Source: Lineolata rhizophorae (Eukaryota > Ascomycota > Dothideomycetes > Lineolatales > Lineolataceae). From it: DNA of 64,000 bases. The stretch covers positions 62,001-126,000 of the forward strand of contig MU001672.1 of assembly GCA_010093515.1 (NCBI GenBank), written 5' to 3'. The notes under the pieces were generated by a model. That model ran no database searches. It was not told the DNA's origin and saw only the letters and a list, made by a program, of their open reading frames with translations. Both the position numbers and the translations under genes were made by a program. Positions 56,450-64,000 of the stretch are shown here, in pieces; position 1 is the stretch's first letter; each line of letters opens with the position of its first letter.

Positions 56450-59332
56450 ATGGTCAAGATGCCTTGTCGAGCATATTCTCCCACCGTGTCGGAGAACGAA
56501 TTCGACCTTTCTGCCGCTCTCTTCCGCGATGACCGCGCGGGCTCCGAGAGCGACTTCATCGGGACCTCTCAGCGCGCTCCACGGGGTAGCAGTTCAGCAC
56601 CCGACCTCGCGCACGACCTAGAGCTTCGAAACGATGACGATAGTGACCGCGATGCCGAAGGCGCCGCCAGCAGCGACGATGAGACCTTCATCGCAGCCCA
56701 GCTCACTTCAGCGCATCGCAAATCGGCGCTGCACAAAGGTCGCACGGCCAAAAAGGGCGGCGGCTTCCAGGCAATGGGGCTGAACCCGACGCTACTCAAG
56801 GCCGTGACGCGGAAGGGCTTTTCCGTACCGACGCCCATCCAGCGCAAGACGATTCCACTGGTGCTTGAAGGCCACGACGTCGTCGGCATGGCGCGCACGG
56901 GGTCGGGCAAGACAGCCGCGTTCGTGATTCCGCTGGTTGAGAAGCTGCGCGCTCATAGTGCGAAAGTGGGCGCGCGGGCCGTCGTGCTTGCGCCGAGTCG
57001 GGAGCTGGCGCTGCAGACGCTCAAGGTGTGCAAGGAGCTGTGTAAGGGGACGGATCTGAGGCTTGCCTTGCTGGTGGGTGGGGATAGCATGGAAGACCAG
57101 TTTGGTATTATGACGAGCAATCCGGACATTGTGGTGGCGACACCCGGACGCTTTTTGCACCTCAAGATCGAAATGGGGCTTGACTTGAGTAGCGTTCGAT
57201 ACTTCGTGTTTGATGAGGCGGATAGGTTGTTCGAGATGGGGTTTGCGGCACAGTTGACGGAAATTCTGAGGAGTTTGCCGCAGAATAGGCAAACGCTGCT
57301 TTTCTCGGCGACGCTGCCAAAGAACCTGGTGGAGTTTGCTAGAGCAGGATTGCAGGAGCCGAAGCTGGTGAGGTTAGATGCGGAGAGTAAAGTATCTCCT
57401 GATTTACAGAGTGCATTCTTCACGATCAAGAGTGGGGAGAAAGAAGGTGCATTGCTTCATGTGCTACAGGAAGTTATCAAAATGCCTCTGGGGGAGCCGG
57501 AGGGAGCAATAGCACAAGCAAACGATGGAGCAAAGTCGAACAGCAAGAAGAGGAAGAGGAACGCCGAGACTTCTGCGTCGAAAGATACACCTACGCCGCA
57601 TTCTACGATCATATTCACTGCTACGAAGCATCACGTCGAGTACGTACGGTCGTTCCTACAGACAGCCGGGTACGCTGTCTCCTACGTTTACGGTTCACTG
57701 GACCAGACAGCACGCAAAATCCAAGTCTCAGACTTCCGTACCGGTAAAACCAACATCCTCGTTGTCACTGACGTCGCTGCTAGAGGCATAGACATTCCCA
57801 TTCTAGCCAATGTCATCAACTATGATTTCCCTTCACAACCGAAGATCTTCATTCACCGCGTCGGCCGCACTGCACGTGCCGGGCGCCAGGGATGGAGCTA
57901 CAGCCTCGTCCGCGAAGGCGACGTCCCCTATTTACTTGATCTGCAGCTTTTCTTGAGCAGGAGGCTGGTACTGGGCCGGACATCGGACGACATCAACTTC
58001 GCAAGGGACGTTGCCGTCGGTGCCTTGATCCGGGATCGTTTGGAGCGCGCCTGCGAATGGGCCAAAAAGTTGCTCGACGACGATGCCGACTTATCCGCCT
58101 TGCGCCACGTCGCCGTCAAAGGAGAGCGGTTGTACTTACGGACGCGCAACTCGGCCTCGAGTGAGAGCGCGCACCGAGCAAAGGAGATCGTCGCCAGCCC
58201 CGCGTTCAATCAGCTGTGCATGCTATTCGGCGATGTGGTGGATGCGGAGCAAACGCAACGCGAAAACATGCTCGCACGCCTTAGCGGGTTTCGGCCGACA
58301 GAGACAGTGTTCGAAATCGGCAATAAGAGGGGGCAGGCGGTCGAGGCCGTTGGACTGATGAGGAAGAGAATGGAGAAGACTGGTGGTCGGAAGGCGCAGC
58401 CAGCCACTGCTGCCACTACGGAAAACATCAATGTTGCAAGCACTGCTACTAATGGCGCGCTGGGAGAGGATTCCAACGCCGATCCGATGGTGTTGGACGA
58501 GCAGCGCAATGGCCCTTCGGATCATGCCAATATTTCCTCGATACCAGATTGGGAAGCAGAATCGGATGATGGGGATGATGGGCTGGAAATCACCATTTTA
58601 GATCCGGTCGCCAAGCCGGAATCCAAGCCGGGATCCAAGCCGGATGGCGCCACCGCCGCCGCATGGGAAGACCCTGAGAACTTCATGTCGTACCTGCCAC
58701 GTACACAGAACCTGGCCGAAGAGCGTGGCTATGGCGTGCAGGCTGGCGAGCAGAGCTCGAGCTTCCTGACGGCAGCTAAGGGCGCGACGCTGGACCTGGT
58801 CAACGACGAGTCGAAGGGTTTTGCAGAGCCTAGCAAGGCCCGAGGCATGCGCTGGGATAAGAAAAGCAAAAAGTATGTTGCTCGGGCAAATGATACGGAC
58901 GGGTCTCGCAATGGCAGCGGCGGTGGAATGGTGCGTGGGGAGGACGGCCGCAAGCTGGCAGCTAGCTTCCGAAGTGGGCGGTTCGATGCCTGGCGCAAGA
59001 CCAACAGGATCGACCGATTACCCAGAATCGGCGAGGCGGAGACGCCATTCAAAGCGGCGGCGAATATCGCCGGTAGCGCAGGCAGCAGATGGTTTAAACA
59101 CAAGGCAGAGAAGGCGCCTAAGGAGGCGGACCGCTGGAGGGACGATTACCACAAGCGCCGCAAGAGGGTCCAGGAGGCCAAGGAGAAGCGAATCGGTAAA
59201 TTTAGAGAGGGCCCGGGCGATCGCAAGGAGCTTAGGAACGTCGACCGGGTGAGGAAGGAGCGCCGGCTTAAGGAGGCGCGGCGTGCGAAGAACGCGAGGC
59301 CGCCAGGCTCGTCCAAGAAGAGGAAGCCATGA
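56450..59332 (+). CDS. DBP10: DEAD-box ATP-dependent RNA helicase Dbp10
   Basis: A single exon of 960 aa. Dbp10 is a nucleolar helicase for 60S ribosomal-subunit assembly. Motifs in order: FQAMGL and the Q motif PTPIQRK (~128-133), Walker A ARTGSGKT (148-155), PSREL (182-186), TPGR (231-234), DEAD (255-258), SAT (286-288), then in the second RecA lobe ARGIDIP and [11 protein letters not shown] low-complexity Lys-rich insert between the lobes includes SKKRKRN, a likely nuclear signal. The DBP10CT domain follows at the C-terminus ([19 protein letters not shown], then [10 protein letters not shown]) before a basic tail ending SSKKRKP. The N-terminal [16 protein letters not shown] block matches the family. 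ATG 56459 has a better start context than 56450; the two differ by three residues. Confidence 0.95.
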   Translation: MVKMPCRAYSPTVSENEFDLSAALFRDDRAGSESDFIGTSQRAPRGSSSAPDLAHDLELRNDDDSDRDAEGAASSDDETFIAAQLTSAHRKSALHKGRTAKKGGGFQAMGLNPTLLKAVTRKGFSVPTPIQRKTIPLVLEGHDVVGMARTGSGKTAAFVIPLVEKLRAHSAKVGARAVVLAPSRELALQTLKVCKELCKGTDLRLALLVGGDSMEDQFGIMTSNPDIVVATPGRFLHLKIEMGLDLSSVRYFVFDEADRLFEMGFAAQLTEILRSLPQNRQTLLFSATLPKNLVEFARAGLQEPKLVRLDAESKVSPDLQSAFFTIKSGEKEGALLHVLQEVIKMPLGEPEGAIAQANDGAKSNSKKRKRNAETSASKDTPTPHSTIIFTATKHHVEYVRSFLQTAGYAVSYVYGSLDQTARKIQVSDFRTGKTNILVVTDVAARGIDIPILANVINYDFPSQPKIFIHRVGRTARAGRQGWSYSLVREGDVPYLLDLQLFLSRRLVLGRTSDDINFARDVAVGALIRDRLERACEWAKKLLDDDADLSALRHVAVKGERLYLRTRNSASSESAHRAKEIVASPAFNQLCMLFGDVVDAEQTQRENMLARLSGFRPTETVFEIGNKRGQAVEAVGLMRKRMEKTGGRKAQPATAATTENINVASTATNGALGEDSNADPMVLDEQRNGPSDHANISSIPDWEAESDDGDDGLEITILDPVAKPESKPGSKPDGATAAAWEDPENFMSYLPRTQNLAEERGYGVQAGEQSSSFLTAAKGATLDLVNDESKGFAEPSKARGMRWDKKSKKYVARANDTDGSRNGSGGGMVRGEDGRKLAASFRSGRFDAWRKTNRIDRLPRIGEAETPFKAAANIAGSAGSRWFKHKAEKAPKEADRWRDDYHKRRKRVQEAKEKRIGKFREGPGDRKELRNVDRVRKERRLKEARRAKNARPPGSSKKRKP

Positions 59333-62300
59333 TTTGCGTAACAAGATAGAGGCTGACGGAGCTAGGGTCAAGACGAGATTTAGAACAAGCATGGACACAG
59401 CAACCCATAGCGGTTACGAGTAAAATACTCCGCTGCTAAAGGGGAAGGGCAGATTGTTAATGATGCTTAGCCGCACGCGGTACGAGCCACTGTAGTTTTG
59501 GGAAATATACAACCATTGGTTCGCGCGCTAGCTTACCCGTATGGATCTCTCTGGTCTAAGCAGAGGCGAGGCCGGTTCTCCCCGTTCCTAGTTCGGTAAG
59601 GCATGATAGCTTGCCGTGCGAATCTAAAACGCCATGCGTCCGTCAATCCTCCGTTAAGTGGGTGTGGGGGTGAAGGGATTGGGGATGTTTGACCCACGAT
59701 GCAGCGGGCGTGGTCAGGTCGGGGCTCTACCACTCCGTACGTAGACTGGAATGACTGGGTTTGCTGCACCCTTCAGGAGCTCGGCAAGGACCAACCTAGC
59801 GATTGGCCGCGTACCTGCGTCGGCGCGACATGGCGAATGCTTGTCTGGGGGGCTGCGTTCACGAAAAGCACCTTAGCAGGACGACCTAAGGAACGAGGGC
59901 AACAAAAAAAAGAACCGATTGGCAAGCGGTTACCCAGACGCGGACCAGGCGTGCAAGAAGGAGACAGGCTCACAGGCAAAGTCACCTTCCTAAAGCTCCG
60001 TCGTCGGGGTGTGTAGAATGGCCAATGCGTTCGCAAGCGCTCCGATGTGCGGCGGGCGCGCCTATTGAAGAGTGTCGCTTTTGCTTTTTGCGATTTTGAG
60101 TTTATCGGTTTTGTGGCAGATCCGAGGCGATCTTCCAAGCCTCCAAGGCGGTGGCTGGGCGACGGAGCTAATACGGACGCCACGGCGCACCACCAAGACG
60201 GTGGCGTCCTCGCGGATTTTTGGGTTGCAAACTTGTGTGATGACTTTCCTTTCTCTTTCGTCGGCGGTGGTCCCTGATTCATTCTAGTTTCTTTCTTTTT
60301 TTACATCGTCGATTTCGACACTCGCAGGAGACTAGAGCCGAAAGACCTGACGGTTAGAGCACCTCGCCGGTTAATCAATTTCAATGGTGCTTTGGACCCT
60401 TGGGCGGCGAGACATTGTAAGTGACTCGGGGAAACTTTTTTCGCTTATACAAGATGCCGGAGATGCTTTTTGTTGGGGCTCCGGAAGAGAGTGAGTGCAT
60501 CGAGTGAGGAGGCCGAAGCGAAGACACAGCTTCCACATGGGTATATTGTACGATGGTTTTTCTTCTTGTAACTCTGGACTGATGTTGTCAAGGGCTTAAA
60601 GAGACCGGACCCACTATAGTTCCTCCGGCCCACTCCGCTCATACCACGCAGCATGGGTTCTGATATTGAGAGAGAGCCAAGATTGGGTTTCTCCCGGGGG
60701 CACGAAGGTCGAAGAAGTCTCGCCGCACCAGCGCCTGAGCGCGCTCCACTCCATTACGATCAGACATTTTCTCCGAACTGATGAACCTTGCGTGCAAGTC
60801 ATGAAAATCCCGTGGCGATCAACAACCGTGCGTTGTTTAATTTGAACGGAGCGGGCACGAGTCGACCGTTCACACTAAAACAACAACCATGCGCATGTAT
60901 GCACGTATTGTGTACAGTGTCCTTGGAAATACATGGTATTGCTGTTGGCCTTTCGGATCAACTATTCAATTCAGTCAAGCCGGCCGAGGGGGGGTGTTGT
61001 ATGTACAATCTGAGCGCGAGTCAGCGTCCGGGGTCGATTGCGCCAGGCCCTTGGGAAAGAGAAAATTTCAGTTGATGGGAACCTAGCAATCTTGATACTC
61101 CAGGTTGTCTTATTCATGAACCTGCCACATTGGCGAAATCGCAGGAGTACACGATACGTACGGGTGCGCCGCCATGGCTGCTGCGGGCCGCTTTCGGGCG
61201 TGGCCGGATCCCCCCGAAAGGTTCAATTGGCCGTACTCCCTAGCAAGTGACGAAACCTTCAGCCGGCAGGCTCGACTCCTGTCGTCGGAGCATTGACCGC
61301 ACGCAGGCAATGAAGGGGGTTCACGAAGTCCGCCACCAACTGATATGGCCATCAGCGCTTGAGCAAGCCTTCTGCGGGAAGCAGCAACTCGAGCCAGAAA
61401 ACACGACAAACGCTCGTAAGGCGGAGATTTGCTGCCCTTCCCGCTCCGGAATAGCGCGGGCTGCACATCAAGAAGGTAAAAACTTTGTGTCTTCCAGAAA
61501 CGCCACGCGCGGCGGACTGTTGCGGAGCCGGACGGCCGCATGGCTTTACGGGAGTTGTGTCGGGGGATCTACCCTTTTTTTTTTTTTGGTGTGCGCAGTA
61601 GCTCTGTGCGCCCTTACCGTTCTAACCTAAGCCACTCCTCCCAGCCTCCCCACAACGACCCCCTTTCAGCCTAGCAGCCGTTTTTCTCCATTTACGGTAC
61701 TTGTGGCGTAGCCCTCTGCGGAACAGGCTCGCCGGGCGCCTTACCCCAAGAGCTGCAGGAGCGTTCTGTTTGCGTTCAAGCGCACACTCTAGCTCGCAGC
61801 CCCCAATACGCTGCTGCATAGGGTACCTTGGCTAGCAGACTTCGCCTCAACTTTCCAATGACACCTGCGGCGTACAAGGTGTCCGTACCAGTGCGGGCAT
61901 AAGGTACGGAGCAGCCTACGTTACACAATCAAGTACGTTCTATACAATGCATAGCTCGCTCGGTGCATGTAGGTGGCGACGGCCATAATCATATGGCCGT
62001 GCTTGGTTTTTATTTTTGCTTGCACTAATCTGGCTGTAGGTGAACAATATATGGGCGATTTTATGCTCCATGCAGTACTTTAACCTATACATTAGCAACT
62101 TGGCCCCAGTTTGGTGCCCGACGAACGAATGGTGTTCGCTCAACACCGAAGACGCCGAAAGGTCAAACATACCGGCGATTTAGGCGCCGTCGGGCGACAC
62201 AATGGCCGAGCAACCGTTCAATGATGTCGTCAATTACGTCGAATGTACAGGTATTGAGAGGTATACAGTATGCCTGAGTTTCTGTATTTCTGCCCCAGTC

Positions 62301-64000
62301 CCACCGACCCCTCCCCCCCTGGGGCTGCAGGGGTGGCACGCGCTCGGGCTACGGACAATTAAGCCACCCTCAGCCAAGTAGAACATCGGCGGGGCCCTCG
62401 CTTTCCATACTGGAATGGCGGCGCAGAATTCAAGACTTGGAAGGGCGCGATCCACGAGTGGTCAATGTTCCAAACGGCCGACAGCGCGCAACAGTAACAC
62501 GTGTCCCCAACTCGCGGGTGTGCAGCGGATGCGACACATGGGTGGAAAGCGGGTTGACACGAGTGAGCACGAGGCCCCGGTGGCCGACGGACGACCCGCC
62601 CTTGTACTCGTCCGTGTTGCAAAGTAGCGCCTGTCACGGTGCAGAACCCGCCGGCGGGGAGCGCAAGGTACCGGGCTACGGGGCGGCGGGCAGAGGCCGT
62701 TGGGACCTAGCATATAGCCCGGCCAAGATGACGGACGATCGCTTCGCGATGCAGGCAGCCCGCCGCGCCGCCTCCGCCGCAAGGGCGCAAGTGAAGCCCC
62801 GGCCAATATGGCACCTCCACTTATTGCCAATATCGCTAGGTTCCCGCAAGGTGCTCATTCAGGAACGGGTCCAGCGCGGACGCAAGAGAGAGCAAGCAGC
62901 GAATCCCCGCCTGGAATAACGACTTTTCCCAGATTGTGTCGGCTGGTGGTCATCACCATGATGGGGTGAACTTTCATGCGAGTGCTAAAACTTCGCAGCC
63001 TGTGGGGCCCTTCCGACAGCGTGGTCAGCGGCATGGGACCCAGCTGGGCCTCTCCCGGGACACTACCGACGACTAAGCCCGCGGCTAGGGCACTTCCTGC
63101 AGGAGCCGGCGGGGACCAGGGCGGGTCTCGGTGACCGGGCCGCCATCCAAGACAGACGACATCACCGTCTTTTTTGCCTGGACAGACCCCCCGTTCGCGC
63201 TGACCCAGCCCTTGCAGAGACCGGCCCACGGTGGCCGGGAGGCCCTTGAACCCGCGGCTCTCGGGGAGCGATGGGAGCACCAGCGATATTATTGGAAACA
63301 CCTGCAGCTCACGCACATGGCACTTTATTTGTGCATTACTCGAGCTTTTTGGCGAACGGGGACATCTACCTGACGCCGGCACAAACATAACGACCCCTCA
63401 CGACAATAACGAGCCCGCCTTTACATATTATCACCGAGGCGCTTCGCTTGCCTTCAACCTAGGTTCAACACACAGGATAAACAAGACCTCTCCAGCTGCC
63501 TCCTCCGTTGCTCCCTAGACCTTGTTCGCTCCAGGGCGTGCGCGGCTTCGGAGGTACCAGCTACAGGGGGACCCGAGCCTGCAATCCCGAGTTTCACATT
63601 CGAGAACTAGCTACCTAGTGCTCAGCTTTTGCGGAGAAAGAAAATGAAAGAATCGCCAGTCAACTTAGGGAGGCCTTAGCTCGAGATAGGTGTTGCACAG
63701 GCCTGTCTCGGGAACGTTTCTATCGGGCACATAATACTTATTTCTTAAACGGCTGGTGCTGGCTGGCGTAACGCAAAAGCTACAAAATAGTTGGTGTAGG
63801 CTCAATATCGTCTAGTTTTTGACTTTACATCCACGCGTTACCATTGTTGAAACGGAGCTTCGCTGGAGATACGACAGGATGAAGTATACAATCCTGATTC
63901 CTGAAAGGCATCAAACGTGCGCTGGTCGTGGAATTCCGAGCGTGGCTGCTGTCCAATCGCAAGTGCTGCGCACAGCATCATAATCCTCCATCTCATCAAT
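59333..64000. other. 4.7-kb stretch without recognisable genes
   Basis: This holds the DBP10 3' flank and then sequence in which open frames on both strands (e.g. 59773-60282 minus, 61110-61541 minus, 62437-62919 plus, 62855-63388 minus) overlap without motifs or usable splice partners. A T-run of about a dozen bases lies near 61574. No tRNA, 5S rRNA or repeat family was recognised. A gene whose conserved exons lie beyond the right edge cannot be excluded. Confidence 0.5.

Overview
The window reads as nuclear DNA of a filamentous ascomycete, most likely a Sordariomycete. The genes are intron-bearing. Nearly all introns are 50-120 nt with fungal GT donors, RCTRAC/CTAAC branch points and YAG acceptors. 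Coding DNA is GC-rich with proline, alanine and lysine low complexity, and the gene complement is typical fungal housekeeping. There are no bacterial-style operons, no CRISPR array, no rRNA and no intact transposon that I can support.

Left third (1-29.1 kb): a Tma17-type proteasome-assembly chaperone gene diverges from a mitochondrial rhomboid protease gene. A 192-bp almost pure poly-C tract follows. Verprolin (WIP, actin/WASP partner) diverges from a mitochondrial two-TM protein of unknown function. Next come a mitochondrial PaaI-like thioesterase (Fmp10-like), a giant ~2,340-aa low-complexity protein built of repeated Trp-Gly/poly-Lys modules with three PPxY motifs, and a ~1,258-aa conserved disordered protein. 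A 5.7-kb stretch without a recognisable gene lies between the last two.

Middle (29.1-48.9 kb): gene-poor. A 9.5-kb stretch without supportable genes holds a tRNA-like Pol III relic and a small palindromic tandem repeat. It is followed by a PiT-family phosphate symporter (Pho89/PHO-4), a small VOC/glyoxalase-fold protein and a five-exon aldehyde dehydrogenase, separated by gene-free spacers. Clear TATA boxes precede the last two genes.

Right third (48.9-64 kb): a compact housekeeping block. The mRNA-export factor Yra1/ALYREF has a 1,018-nt intron and a 30-nt microexon and diverges from VPS11 (HOPS/CORVET core). VPS11 converges on RFA2 (RPA32), which diverges from the DEAD-box ribosome-biogenesis helicase DBP10. 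The final 4.7 kb show no gene.

The genes do not form one pathway. I found no new multi-gene system. The most notable points are the YRA1 intron architecture, two GC-AG introns, the poly-C tract, and the modular W/G-K giant protein. All exon junctions were derived by reading splice signals and checking phase by hand, without transcript data.
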